Source: Thermoguttaceae bacterium
GTDB taxonomy: Bacteria; Planctomycetota; Planctomycetia; Pirellulales; Thermoguttaceae
Reading direction: 5' to 3'
Length of the DNA stretch: 64,000 bases
NCBI GenBank assembly: GCA_017441605.1
Contig: JAFRXD010000059.1
Location: forward strand, 1 to 64,000
Shown piece after piece: positions 10,601 through 20,100 of the stretch (position 1 is its first letter; the number at the start of each line of letters is the position of its first letter). Position numbers and translations under genes: made by a program. Below the pieces are notes generated by a model. The model was not told the DNA's origin, did not search any database, and was given only the letters and a program-made list of their open reading frames with translations.

Positions 10601-13327
10601 GTCCGCCTCAATGTGTTCCGTTATAACCCAACCTTCGGACGTCCAATCGTTTTCCGAAGGCTCAATCCAAGGTTCAACGCTTCCCCAAACAGGGGCGATA
10701 TTTGGATTAAACGTAGAGTCGGTCGAATACTCGAGCCGATAGCTTGTCGCCTTACCGACTTCGCCAATAAGCAACGTTACCGACGAGTCCGATTTGGATT
10801 TGAGCTCGAGCCTTGGCGCGTCGAGATTGGTATTAACGGTTCCGACGTTCGAATAAGAGGAATCGTCGTAAGCGGAAGCCTTCACTTTAATGCGAACATA
10901 GTAAGTTTCAGCCGGATCAAGGTTTTTGATCGTTCCAATTGTTTTTAGAGAATCGGGGTCGACGACAAGCGTTCCCATTTGCGCGGACGAGAAATCGGAG
11001 TTCACCGAGTACTCGACGTCGTAGTTTTCCGCTTTGACCACATTGTCGATCTTGACGTTGTCAATCTCGACCGTCATCGTATCTTTGGTATAAGACGTTA
11101 TGGAAAAGGTTGGCGTCGGGAGGTTGGTCTTTGTCGTAACAACGTTCGACTCGACGGAATCGTGCCAAAACGGATTGTTATTGGAGTCTTTCGCGGCGCG
11201 CGCTTGAACCTTGAAATCGTAAGAGGTCGCGGGGTCGAGTCCCGAAACGGTTTGATCGCCCGACTGCAAATTATTGATTGGAGACCACGAAGACGCCGTC
11301 GACTTTTTGTAAAAGATCGTATAATTCGCCACGTTCGCAACGTTTCCTATGGTCAGCGTTACCGAATTGGCAGATTTAATTTCCGCGTCGTTTTCAGTTT
11401 TAACGGCGAACGTTGGGGTGGCGAGCCAAGTCGACGTGGTGGCGGTTCCTCGCCACGCCGAGTCCGTGTAGCCCGATTTAGTCGCCTTGACGCGGAAGTA
11501 GTAGGTTGTCGACGCGTTAAAGCTAACGTTCAGCAAATGATATCCGTCGCTCATCGCCGGAAGGGTCGTCGCGTTAGAGAAACTATTGTTTTCGGCGTAC
11601 TGAACGACGTAACTAGTACCGTTTGGAGCGCTTGAGTCGGCAACAATAGAGATATCAATGGTATTGGCGCCTTTCCCCGCCGCATAAATCGCGGAGGGCG
11701 TCGCGAGCCAAGTCGTCGCGCTCTTAGTGGCGGATGCGGTTGTATTAAGGATTAATGACGTTGAATCGTGAAGTGTCGAACCGCGAGCTATTACGCGGAA
11801 GTAGTAGGTTGTCGACGGGTTTAAACCGGAAATTGTCTGATTGCCCGCGGCGGTAAAAGTTTTTGTCGAGTAGGAATTGAAGTTGGAATTTGTCGAGTAC
11901 AGCACAATGTACTGCGACGCGCCGGAAACGGCGCCAATATTTACGACAATCGAACTTGCGGAATTAGAAGTCGCGCTGTTAAGAGCGGGGATTGCGAGCT
12001 TGCCTGTGTGACTTTCATAGGCGCCAAGGTCGACCGTATTGCTGTAAACTTGATAAATTCGCGAAGAAGAGTTTCCGGAAGAATCTCTAACAATTATATC
12101 TGTATCGAAAGAATTGTTATCGCTCCCAGTTACCAGCAACGAGTTGCTCCCTCTATCGATCGCCTCGGAGTTTAGAGCCAAAGAGTAGGGATGAGATCCC
12201 GTACTCGCAAAAAGCGGACCGCCATTGTATTTATATCCAAGCGTAGCGCTATCTGAAAGCGTATTTTGACCAACAACTCCGCCCCAATTACCGCCGGTAT
12301 TGTTGATTATGATCGAATTCCATACTTTAACTTTACTGAGAGTACCGCCATAAATGCCTCCGTTCGATTTCGCTTTATTCCCGGCGATCGTGCAGTTAGT
12401 AAACGTGGCCTCGAACGTTTTATTGGTGGTAATATTGGCGTAAACCCCCCCTCCGGATCCGCTTGATTGGTTTGCAGTGTTTCCCGTAATAACGCAGTTA
12501 AAAAATCGAACAGGTTTTTCTGCGTTGGCGGGTTTATTGGTTATGACAATTCCACCCCCGTTTGCCGTTGCCGTATTGTTCTGAATATAACAGTTTCTGA
12601 AAAATACGTTGCCATTGGTGTCGACATAAACGCCGCCTCCGTACTGAGCCGAGCAGTTGGTAATAGTACAACGCGTAAATGTTGCGGCGCCGGTTATAAT
12701 CTGCACACCGCCGCCATTGCCGCTCGTATTGCTACCGTTCTTAATCGTCAATCCGTTGAACTGAGGTCGCGCGTTGGCGTCGTTCGTGTCAATAACGAAA
12801 ACTTGACTGCTATTGTTTCCGCTGATTACAATCGGAGAACCCTCGTTTAGATACGAAATACCCGCAAAGGTAATTTGCTTCGTTACTGTTATTGGGGAGG
12901 AAAGCGTGATCGTTCTATTCGCCTTGGCGAGGTTAAACTCAATTGTGCCACCGCCGGCGTTGATTGCCTGATTCACCGCCCATCGCAAAGACCCCTCTCC
13001 TTTGTTGTTATTATTCGTAACCGTCCAAGTACCGGCAGTGGTAACCAGCGGCGTCTCCCCCTCGCCCAACGACGGCGTGTCCGCAAGCGCCCCGACCGGG
13101 ATCTCGACCAACTCCCCTCCCCCGTCGTCGAGTAGCGGGGCGGAGGCGAGGACGACGGGGTCTTGCTGGTCGAGCGCGTCCTCGACGGGCGTCGCGCTGA
13201 GAAGCCGACGATCTTCGAGGGATTCGAGACGGAGTTTAAACGATTTCGGCGCTTTCTTATCGGCGGCCTTCGATTGGAACAAACGACGGAAATTCGCAAA
13301 GTTGCGATCGGAATAATAGCGTCCCAC
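1697..13327 (-). CDS. P1: giant surface protein, beta-helix and 27 FnIII-like modules (3876 aa)
   Basis: Predicted extracellular adhesin-like stalk with no recognisable enzyme domain. Start chosen is GTG 13327 (GAGG 6 nt upstream), not the first open codon, because it places the planctomycete motif LRLESLEDRRLLSA at residues 32-45 as in the paralogues. Order: Gly/Asn-rich right-handed beta-helix (about 100-440, GGGVY repeats), 19 FnIII-like domains (about 445-2310, typical GTTYYFRVKA strands), a second beta-helix with an LRYALANANDGETI opening, two divergent FnIII, one PPC domain (DAYEPNDSRSAATDLG), six FnIII, then the tail FWDVLAKSIAR at the stop. The last FnIII (GQLAVP...ALGDNVSRV) recurs in P2, P4, P5 and P7. 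The part encoded at about 10.0-13.0 kb is visibly richer in AT than the rest. Confidence 0.95.
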   Translation of the reverse strand: MGRYYSDRNFANFRRLFQSKAADKKAPKSFKLRLESLEDRRLLSATPVEDALDQQDPVVLASAPLLDDGGGELVEIPVGALADTPSLGEGETPLVTTAGTWTVTNNNNKGEGSLRWAVNQAINAGGGTIEFNLAKANRTITLSSPITVTKQITFAGISYLNEGSPIVISGNNSSQVFVIDTNDANARPQFNGLTIKNGSNTSGNGGGVQIITGAATFTRCTITNCSAQYGGGVYVDTNGNVFFRNCYIQNNTATANGGGIVITNKPANAEKPVRFFNCVITGNTANQSSGSGGGVYANITTNKTFEATFTNCTIAGNKAKSNGGIYGGTLSKVKVWNSIIINNTGGNWGGVVGQNTLSDSATLGYKYNGGPLFASTGSHPYSLALNSEAIDRGSNSLLVTGSDNNSFDTDIIVRDSSGNSSSRIYQVYSNTVDLGAYESHTGKLAIPALNSATSNSASSIVVNIGAVSGASQYIVLYSTNSNFNSYSTKTFTAAGNQTISGLNPSTTYYFRVIARGSTLHDSTSLILNTTASATKSATTWLATPSAIYAAGKGANTIDISIVADSSAPNGTSYVVQYAENNSFSNATTLPAMSDGYHLLNVSFNASTTYYFRVKATKSGYTDSAWRGTATTSTWLATPTFAVKTENDAEIKSANSVTLTIGNVANVANYTIFYKKSTASSWSPINNLQSGDQTVSGLDPATSYDFKVQARAAKDSNNNPFWHDSVESNVVTTKTNLPTPTFSITSYTKDTMTVEIDNVKIDNVVKAENYDVEYSVNSDFSSAQMGTLVVDPDSLKTIGTIKNLDPAETYYVRIKVKASAYDDSSYSNVGTVNTNLDAPRLELKSKSDSSVTLLIGEVGKATSYRLEYSTDSTFNPNIAPVWGSVEPWIEPSENDWTSEGWVITEHIEADKHYFFRFKGVSSEYDSTWSNALDFWTAKTLDTPLLKNIEQISFDSAKVTIDPVDNAEKYSLQYSTDSTFGDYSSKTYSAADVESAEQSGSGLVISGLEPGTKYYFRVMASTTSTEYADSSWSSVQYNVTTNLETPTLVPSSKTSESVTLKISRVKNATKYRVEYASSTSTLLKDFYPDEIANATIDLLPATTYSFRVMALGLNNAQSNWTSDSDVSTVKTNLATPANLGATSKTSASMTLSIGDVSAATGYVVEYSQSSNFSASSTQTFGASDVPTITGLTPATVYYFRVKATSADYDESEWSSDLVESTNFATPSLEILGATSSSVTLTVNGVDNASEYRLYYSADETFASGMWTPCGVGEMTIEGLTNQDNEDYATLTPATKYYFRVKAVTQTVGDVVYGESETSESVAATTNIATPALSVKRDEYDAKVKSDESVTLAVESVNKATNYMVQYSTDSEFVSASSQTFQSAGDLRIAGLAPATTYYFRVKATADAIPESEWSVAVSETTNPSTPTFSVVSWDSSSATISIGDVGEGIRYEVQYSTDATFSDNYTTRIYKSSGDKTIEDLKSATTYYFRVRATLGENENSEKSEWSDSDSATINLAVPSLVVKARGANSAAVVVGYSENAESYVLQYGTDKNFDSYLTKEFGSSGYQILSDLPSAATTYYFRVKAKAAGFQDSDWSSVESETTNLATPSLHVKTAPGGNTPYTTTLTIGDVEKAEIYELQYATDYFDSYGVSIATKTFTKSGDVTIDDLDPMSVYFFRVRAVSAQSVQNEESEQDSDENVDEINYDDSDWSTTVYAVTGLATPSFGFQRVSDSAVALVINPVEGAEKYEILKSQDPEFDEYEVSKIRTLSKTYYGLELNSTYYFRVRALAPAGGSQNVPLPNDELALGNSELILGDDAVSESKYGDSDYQEGAYHTAATILQAPSGLSVDWSATTSDSITLTIDDYYADSSRQFVVQYSDGDGFVNEFTTELPATSDSRITITGLNPGTTYYFRAKTEIGGKSSDWYPSINDTNYYAFRVSETTLRALAAPTVNGATTTQNSATFDISSVLGAEKYEVEYGTDPTFETNVAKKTFRTNGGRKISNLIPGTTYYFRVRATASDSEPSAWTTPNSFKTGLQTPTLSVVASNSNSATLAIQAVNGADKYVLEYGKTKNFSGATSIEYSSAGSKTISGLEVGKTYYFRVRAESTQYGVSAKSKVATAKAVETPRIARVLSEPNALTVELADLASASEFVFEYGTDPSFKTLDSSRTYAKSELSDGQISVDRLASGTRYYLRVRAKLDGEDVIADSAWSTFEAATSLETPTLTVEPVSSNSVLVDLGYVYSATSYALEYGTSASFAPGSTRTATFSSAGERAIYGLSPATTYYFRVKASAPGFGETTSDVVSATSSPLDDASRLTVSSTADDASVPGTLRYALANANDGETIVFASNLQGATITLADGELVVDKAITIDASALWSDDAPGVAISASQTPGEESRVFNLTADATLIGLRIANGLATNAGNDVADTVGANSSVYLSVAAGGGVLVGSGTRASLVDCVVENNRAVASPDRGISFAKGAGICAYGDLTLENCVVVGNKSLTEPGATSAYAFGGGVGSGSQSVVTIRASKIMENQTSAQSNGVAYSFGAGLYASGDASILDGSLVHKNKAKFGPEDESSVAPNPSVPYAYGGGAYAVKSLNVGNSQFTENVALQRGGAIYVNSGASVVVSDGSVFSENNSGSFGGGIFSEGDLFVNGGTSLTKNRSEAGGAIYSVGKLTMTDSVVNENTAECASTATGGGLHLSGAANLQNVAITENQAKAIQPNGFVTAYGGGVYVGDASVGPRYGTSAVTSVSLVNCSVVGNRVESSSDYYGATSQGGGVYATPNGANFQATNCEISGNETVSASLSEVWGAKAQGGGFYGKSAILVNATIVDNATTAEGASAAAQGNGAYFYGTQSQDDRSNVYNSVIARNGTADDNDVFKDLGAWVGAYEVLSPFKGWSYSENLYEYSSTTPLFENYAEKDYRPAGNGQLVDRGVDSYCDEKIDRDLSGKTRVVNKAIDLGAYEFSGDALAEPSFVLERVDGAVRVAIDKPVDGADLYRIEYGDRPGFEGAATKEIVGLTDDLALVPGSTVYVRVRAEGGDYFASNWTSRKYCADDEFASAKSSPVGGVVEIKEVESADSYLIQYGLDPDFTDAETISAAPGANYLAGLIAQERYHVRVQALDASGESVVRWTVASFKTDSGRDAYEPNDSRSAATDLGTVYGAKSLDALNLHSANDEDWFFFAIGSTPGDSCFAKIEFANSLTADLDLELFDPSGNLVGASRGTTGVEKVSLQGLSEGDYALRVYNRAANGTAVDYKLSINAPSEGAADVPVAKIATDPETGLALIGFDSISLEIESTAGYVLEYSTDPNFGSATRVEGASSGALTISDLTPETTYYFHIANANETNPDWFVFEATTEAIPVTQLDAPAISSISTTKSAVTFRLAAVANAANYLVEYSTDSGFATSSSKTYSTAGSKTISGLLSGTTYYFRAKATADGCDDSAWTTFEATTTKETLAAPSLTPGSIGINSIDVAIGEVANATSYVLEYSKSANFASKTTKTYSSAGSRTITGLDADTTYYFRVKATAERFNESAWSTTLSATTLNPSATPLETPNIAALSGTKTAIVIKLDAVEGAQKYVVEYATDASFSDAVAKPYSSAGSKTISGLTTGTWYFVRVKATATGRADSPYTATRKIFTGGGYAMPAASFSAVKTSITLNIKAGKIDATQGAPEKYVIEYSENPDFSNAKTRTVTQGLNDDGTLKPCKPTISSLTFGTKYYIRVKAIGAAGNDSPWNSTSYTAGQLAVPSRFASSVGSDFVNVKCYNVTGMAGFEVMYSTSSDFSNPQYAQGPASGTVAVTGLQSSTKYYFKARALGDNVSRVNSAWSPSFSATTKEAVSSAVLDDDSSFENFFDEQDELDAFWDVLAKSIAR

Positions 13328-13695
13328 AACTAACCTCGCTATGAGTCTTATCGCTCGGGGGAACCGGGGCGATTCGGGTTGGTATTGGCGTCGAGCGAGT
13401 CGGGAAACGGCTCGCTCGGGGAGTTTTTGCGGTAAGTCGCCGGGACGCGGATAACGTCTCGACGATTCGGATTTGGACGCGCGGGGCGACCGGGTCAAAT
13501 CAAGGCGCCTCGGGCGCGCGAGGCGCTCGCCTTAATAGGGCGAATGGCGGACGTCCCCGCGCGCCGTCGGCTTTTGGGATTCGGCAAAGGGACGAAGTCT
13601 TTGCCGATCAAAAGGGGCGTCTCTCTATCTCGAACCGAGCGAAACGGACGACATATCTGTCGGCGCCCTTTTCGCTCCATTCTTCTAAATCGTCC

Positions 13696-13723
13696 ATTTA
13701 ATCGGGATAAATTGTAACGTCAA
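13696..13723 (-). promoter_or_regulatory. Candidate promoter for P1
   Basis: TTGACG (13723-13718) and TTAAAT (13701-13696) are separated by 16 bp. It would leave a leader of about 360 nt before the GTG start. The -10 box is imperfect, so this is tentative. Confidence 0.35.
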
Positions 13724-13776
13724 CGGAAAGGGCGTCGAGGAGGCCCCCTCTTGCGTCCGCAGTCCGCGTCGGACGG

Positions 13777-13883
13777 TTCCCGTTGGTCGCTAGGCTTCTT
13801 TGAAAAGCCCTAGCTCCTCGACGAGAACGGCGCCCGACCGGCTCGGTTTGAATCAAAGGAACTACTTCGAGAGCGTCTCCGAC
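13777..13883. repeat. Relic duplicate of the 3' end of P2
   Basis: 13777-13838 resembles 13936-13996 (shared CCCGTTGGTCGCTAGGCTT and GAGAACGGnGCCCGAC). 13860-13883 is identical to 14085-14108, which encodes the last codons of P2 (...SETLSK and stop) on the minus strand. The coding sequence upstream of those codons is missing, so this is a truncated copy left by tandem duplication. Confidence 0.7.
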
Positions 13884-13916
13884 GTCCGCGCCGGACGGGC
13901 GATTCGCGCTTCCGCG

Positions 13917-14108
13917 CGGTTGGGTAAACTGCCCGCTCCCGTTGGTCGCTAGGCTTTCTTCACAAAATCTAGCTCTTCTTTGAGAACGGTGCCCGACGCG
14001 AACGCGATAATTCGCGCTTCATTTCGCCCTCGCGAGCCGCGTCGGTCGTCCAATGCGGCTCGTTTCGAGCAAACAACGAAAACGAACTACTTCGAGAGCG
14101 TCTCCGAC
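13917..14108. repeat. Hairpin repeat relic R4 and intact partner of the P2 3'-end duplication
   Basis: TTGGGTAAACTGCCCG at 13919-13934 is a variant of the repeat core, followed by CTCCCGTTGGTCGCTAGG without the paired hairpin. It continues to the P2 stop and pairs with the duplicate at 13777-13883. I see no gene between 13328 and 14086 beyond these elements and the P1 leader. Confidence 0.6.
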
Positions 14109-17100
14109 AAGACGTCCCAAATCTCGTCAAATTCGTCCTCGAAGTAGTTCTCAAAAGCGGAGTCCAAGTCGAGAACCGCGCTCGACGCGGGCGCGGCTTT
14201 GGTCGTCGCGCTGAAGAGCGGCGACCAGTTGGAGTCGACGCGGGAGACGTTGTCCCCGAGGGCGCGCGCGCTGAAGTAGTACTTCGTGTCGGAGGCCAGA
14301 CCCGTTACTTCGCAAACGGTTTTGCCGGGTTCGGTTCGAGCGTATTGCGTGTCGGAGAAATCGGAGCTGGTCGAGTAACGGATCTCGAATCCCGAATTGT
14401 TCGGCGAGTTCCAGCACTTGATTTTAACGAAGTCGACGCCGACCGAAGTCGCGGAGCGCGAAGGAGTCGCGAGCTGCCCGGCGGCGAAAGTAAGGACGTT
14501 CCACGCGGAGTTGTTCGCGGTCGAAGAGGTCGCTTTTACGCGGATATAGTACTTCGTTCCAAAGGTCAGCCCGGTAATCGTTCTCACGCCGCTACTGAAC
14601 GTCTTGGTTTTCGCGTTCGAGAAGTCCTCGTTTTCGCTATACTCGACGACGTATTTCTCTCCGCCCTCGACCGCCTTGATATTGAGGGTGATCGAGGTCT
14701 TAACGGCGGACGCGGAAAACGCGGGCATCGCGAGCTTTCCGCCGGTGTACGCCTTCGCGACCGGGGTATAAGCGGACTGCGGTCGACCCGTCGCGGTCGC
14801 CTTGACGCGGACGTAATACCACGTTCCAGTCGACAGACCCGAGAGCGTCTTCACTCCGGCGCTCGAATAGGTCTTCGTCGAATAGGTCGAGAACTTGGAG
14901 TCGGTCGAGTACTCGACGACGTACTTCTCCGCGCCGTCGACCGGGTCGATCTTAACGACGACCGCGTTCTTCGTGCCGGAGAGAGTGATCGTCGGGACGT
15001 CGAGCGGCGCGAGGGACTCGTAAGCGCCCAAGTCGACGACGCCGTTTTGGATCCGGGCGCTCCCCGCGAGGTCGAGGTCCGATTGGACGAAGGCGTTGTC
15101 GCCCGCGTCGATCGCGGGGGAGCCTTGGGAAAGGCGCAAGTCGATTTGGTCCGCGTTGAGCAAAACGCCGTTTTCGTCAAATTGAGGCGCGACCGCAAAG
15201 AGAGGATCGCCGCCGACCTGATAGTTTGAACCTTTGGGACCGACGTACGCACTGCCCCCGCTGCCAAACTCGATACCGTCGCCGGAATAATTATTTGCGA
15301 TAATCGTGTTGGTCAACGTAACGCTACCGGGGATACCACTGTAGGTTACTCCACTTATCACGCCCCCGTAGAGCGAGGCCGAATTGCCCGCAATGGTACA
15401 GTTAACGAGCTCGGTGGCAACACCTATGCCCCAAGAAGTGAGACCGCCGCCTCGCTCGGCGCTATTTGCGGAAATCTCGCAATCATAGAATACGACAGAA
15501 GAATCCATATTTCCAACAACATAAGCGCCACCTCCAATATTACCGGCGATATTACCTTTAATAAGGCAATTCATAATTGTAATAGTCGTTCCCAGAGAAA
15601 CGGTATCGAAATGGAGACCGCCGCCATTTCCATCGGTCGAGTTGCCGGTTATCGAAGAATCCGACATAGTTAACGAGCAACGTTGCGCGGCAAGCCCCGC
15701 GCCGACGCCGGTCGATTCGTTCAAAGATATGTTGCACCGATCAAACGAAGCGTTGGCGCTGTAGACGCAGATTCCGCCGCCAAACCTCGCGGAATTATTC
15801 TTAAACGCGCAATCTACGACCGAGACCTCGGAAACGCCTCCAACGTACGCTCCCCCGCCCGAAGAGTTCGACGCATTGTCAATAAATGCGCAGCCGGTTA
15901 GAGTTATATAGGGTATCGCTTCGGAAAGACCGGAACCGTTCGCTAGAAGCCCCGCTCCGGCGGACGAGTTTCCTCCGGTAATTGTTACTCCGGTCATAGC
16001 GAAACTCGCGGTAACGTTAAGAACGCGCGACGCGTTGTTCCCGCTAACGGCAATGCCCGGCGCGTCGTTCTCGGCGTCCCACAGCGCGGAGGCGTCGATC
16101 GCAAGCTCTTTGCCGACGGCGAGCTCCGAGCCGCCGAGGGTAATCGTTCCCCCCTTGAGGGACGCGTCGAAGGTAATCGTCGTTCCCAACCCGTCCGTTC
16201 CGGCGTAGTCGATCGCCTCGCGCAACGAGATCGCCCCGTCGTAAGGATCGACGGAGTCGGCGAGCGTCGTAACGACGGTCGACTTGGTCTCGGCGGGGGG
16301 CGCGAGGGTCGTCGCCTCGAAAATGGTCCAAGCGGAGTCGGCGTAGCCGGTTCCGGTCGCTTTAACGCGGACGTAGTAGGTCGTCGCGTAGGTTAGACCG
16401 GTAATCGTCTTGACTCCGGCGCTCGAGTAAGATTTGGTCGAACAGGTCTCGAACGTCGGGTCGGTTCCGTACTCGACGAAGTAGCCCGTCGCGTTCTCGA
16501 CGGCGGTAATCTTGAAAGAAACCGCGGTTTTGGTCGTCGAGGGAGTCGAAACGATCGGCGCGGGCAACTGGTCCTGAGCCGGTTTGGTCGTCGCGTCGAA
16601 AGTCGTCCAATCGGAGTCGGCGCGCCCGTCGCCGACCGCCTTGACGCGGAAGTAGTACGTCGTTCCGGACCCCAAACCGGAAATCGTTTTGGATCCGGCG
16701 CTCGCGTAAGGTTTGCTCGAACAGGTCTCGAACGTCGGGTCGGTTCCGTACTCGACGACGTAGCCCGTCGCGTTCTCGACGGCGGTAATCTTGAAAGAAA
16801 CCGCCGATTTGGTCGTCGAGGGAGTCGAAACGATCGGCGCGTCGAGCGGCGCGAGGGACTCGTAAGCGCCCAAGTCGACGACGTCGTTTTGAATCCGCTC
16901 GTTCCCCGCGAGGTCGAGGTCCGATTGGACGAAGGCGTTGTCGCCTTTGTCGACCGCTTGCGAGCCCATAGCGAGTCGATAGTCGCCGTTGGCGGGGTCG
17001 GCGAACAGCGGGAGGGTCGCGTCGTAGACATAGTTGACGACTCCCTCGCTCGAGGCGTTGCTCCACGCGGTAAAGGTGGAGAGGGTATTGAGCGCGACCG

Positions 17101-20100
17101 CCGAATTAACGACGTCGGAACCTTCATTTAGGACGATAATCGAATTGCGGAACGTCACGCCGTTACCGTAGACGCCCCCGCCCGTTCCGGACGCGGAGTT
17201 GCCGACGATCGTCGCGCCGGTAAAGGTCGAATTGGGACCGGCGTAAACCCCGCCCCCGTTTCCGGAAGCGGAGTTGCCCGCGAAGAGGACGTTTTCAAAG
17301 GTCGCCCTTCCGTTGATACGAATCGCGCCCCCCTCGCCAGTCGCCTCGTTGCCGACGAATTCGCAACGAACAACCGAGAGAGTTCCGTTTTCTCCGAACA
17401 GGGCGCCTCCGTTCGTTTGAGCTTTATTGTTGGTAAAGGTTGCGTTTTGGATCGCTCCGCTCGAGTCGGCAACACAAACGGCGCCGCCAGAGTTCGAACT
17501 ATTGTCGATAAAGTAGTCGCCGTCGAAAGAGAAATTCCCTCCCATTATATAGATCGCGCCGCCCGAGCCGCCATTGGTCGCGTTTTTCGAGAAATCGGAA
17601 CCGGTTACAAACGCTTGGGACGGATTGTTATAGAAGACGGCGCCAGCGCGATCATCGGCGACGTTTTCCACGAAAGCGCACTCGGTGACGGTGGAAATTC
17701 CTCCGGTGAAATAGAGCGCTCCGCCCGAGTTTTTGGTGGACTCGTTCCAAACGTTCGTTTGGGTCGTGTAATTTCCGACAAAGGTCGAATCGCTAATAAC
17801 GGCGCTCGAGGAATGAGAGAACTGGGCGGCGCCCCCTAGTCCGGCGGCGTTTTCAGTGAAAACGCAGTTGTCGACGGTCGTCGGTGTATCGTCGACTTTA
17901 ATCGCTCCGCCCTCGTCTCTCGCGGAGTTGTTCGCAAAGGCCGAATCAAGGACCGATAGAGTCCCGTCAACGGCGCGAATCGCTCCTCCGCACATATCGG
18001 CGTAATTGCGCCCGAAAACGCAACGGTCGATCGAGACGTCTCCGCCGTCCGCGTTGACGGCGCCGCCGCGCCATTTGGCGTTATTGTCAATGAACGAGCT
18101 GTCTTGGATCGACCCGTTCGCGTTGAGGACGACCAAAGCGCCGCCGACGTAAACCGTGTCGGAACCGTTTTCCGTGAAATCGAGTCCCTCGAACGAGAAG
18201 GAACCTCCGTTTAAATAGATCGCGCCGCCGTCGTGATAAAGAGTCGCGTTCTTGTCGAACGAGGAGTCGACGACCGAGAAATGCGACGGAGAAACGAGAT
18301 AAACGGCGCCGCCGTAGTCGTCCGCGACGTTTTCGTCAAAGGTCGAATTGGACACGGCAACGTTGAGCGAATGGTACAAGCGCAACGCGCCCCCCTCGCT
18401 CGTCGCTCGGTTCCCGAAGAACGAGCAATGGTCGATGGAGACGTCGCAGTCGTCCGTTTTCAGAACGCCCCCGTACTTCCCCTCGTTATTGGAGAAGACG
18501 CAATAGGACGCCTCGAACCCGCCGTAAACCTCGATCGGACCGTGCCCAGTCGTCTTGCCGTTTTGGAAGGTTAGCCCTTTGAGGGAGAGCGCGTCGTTCG
18601 TATTAAAGAATCCGCTCGCTTGGTTCGCGTCGATAGCGACGCCGGGCACGTCGTTCTCGGCGTCCCAAAGCGCGTAAGCGTCGATCGCGATCGACTTTCC
18701 GGGGTTAAAACCCGAGCCGCCGAGGGTTATCGTTCCGCCTTTGAGAGAAGCGTCGAAGGTGATCGTCGTCCCCAACCCGTCCGTTCCGGCGTAATCGATC
18801 GCCTCGCGCAGGGAAATCAAACCGTCGCAAGCGTCAACGACGTCCTCCGTCGTCGTAACGATCGTCGAGGGCGTTTCGGCGGGCGCGTCTTCCGTTTGAA
18901 ACTCGAACGCGCCCAAATCGACGCGACCGTTCGCGACGCGCCGATACCCCGAGAGATCGACGTCCGTCGCGACGTAAGCGTTATTGCCGCGATCGATCGC
19001 TTGCGAGTCTTCGGCGAGTCGGTAGTCCCCGTTCGCCGCGTCGACGAAGAGCGACGAATTGGGATCGTAAACGTAGTTGTTCGAGCCGCCCGTCCAACCC
19101 GTAAAGCTCGAAAGAGTATTGAAGGCGTAGAGGGTCGTGTCCGCGCCGATCGAGACCTCGTTTTCCTCGGTTAGCGCGACGATGGAATTCTTTACGTTGA
19201 TCCTTCCATAATTGGTCGTAGAGAGACTAGTTCCGAGCGACGCCGCGTTGTCGACGATCGTCGAGCCAACGATTTCCGCGTTGCCCAAAATGCCGATTCC
19301 TCCGCCCTTTGCGTTCGATCCGGTCGAATTATTGGCGACGAGGCAGTTGACGACCGTCGAATTGTAAATCAAGTAGAGCCCGCCCCCGTCGTACTTCGAT
19401 TGGTTGCCGACGACGCGGCAGTTCTCGGCGTAAAACTGTCCGTTCGAGAAAATACCGCCTCCGCGATCGCCCGAATAGTTGTTCTCGAAAACGACGTTGT
19501 AGAGCCCCCCTTTGTCGCCGGAACCGTGGTAAAGTCCTCCGCCAACTCCGGAGCTAACGCAATTCTTAACGATACAATCGCGCATAACGAGTTCGCCGGA
19601 GGATCCGCCGCCGTTATTAACGCCCGCGCCTTGACTTGCGTTTCCGTTCGCGATCGTTAAGCTCAATAATTGAATCGGATCGCTCTGAGTTCCGTTCATG
19701 GTGTGGAAGACGCGCGAAAAACCTTGCCCGTCGATCGTCAGACCGGGCGAGTCGTTTTCGGCGTCCCAAAGCGCGCTCGCGTCGACGGTCACGGGACGGT
19801 CGATCGTAAGTTCCTCGCCGTTAAGACGGATCGTTCCGTCTTTTAGAGACGCGTCGAAAGTAATCGTCGTCCCCAGATCGCCGGTTCCGGCGTAGGCGAT
19901 CGCCTCGCGCAGGGAAATCAAACCGTCGCAAGCGTTAACGACGTCCTCCGCCGTCGTGACGATCGTCGAGGGCGTTTCGGCGGGCGCGTCCTCCGTTTGG
20001 TATTCAAAAACCCCCAAATCAACGCGACCGTTGGCGACTCGTCGATTTCCCGCGAGGTCGTAGTCCGTTTCGACGAAGACGTTGTTCCCGCGATCGATCG

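Noticed and set aside
13328..13498. Upstream extension of P1 to a TTG at 13498
   Set aside because: No ribosome binding site, composition unlike coding, and it would displace the N-terminal motif from residue 32, its place in the paralogues.
13495..13680. 61-codon minus frame upstream of P1
   Set aside because: Arg-rich, no convincing ribosome binding site, lies in the P1 leader.
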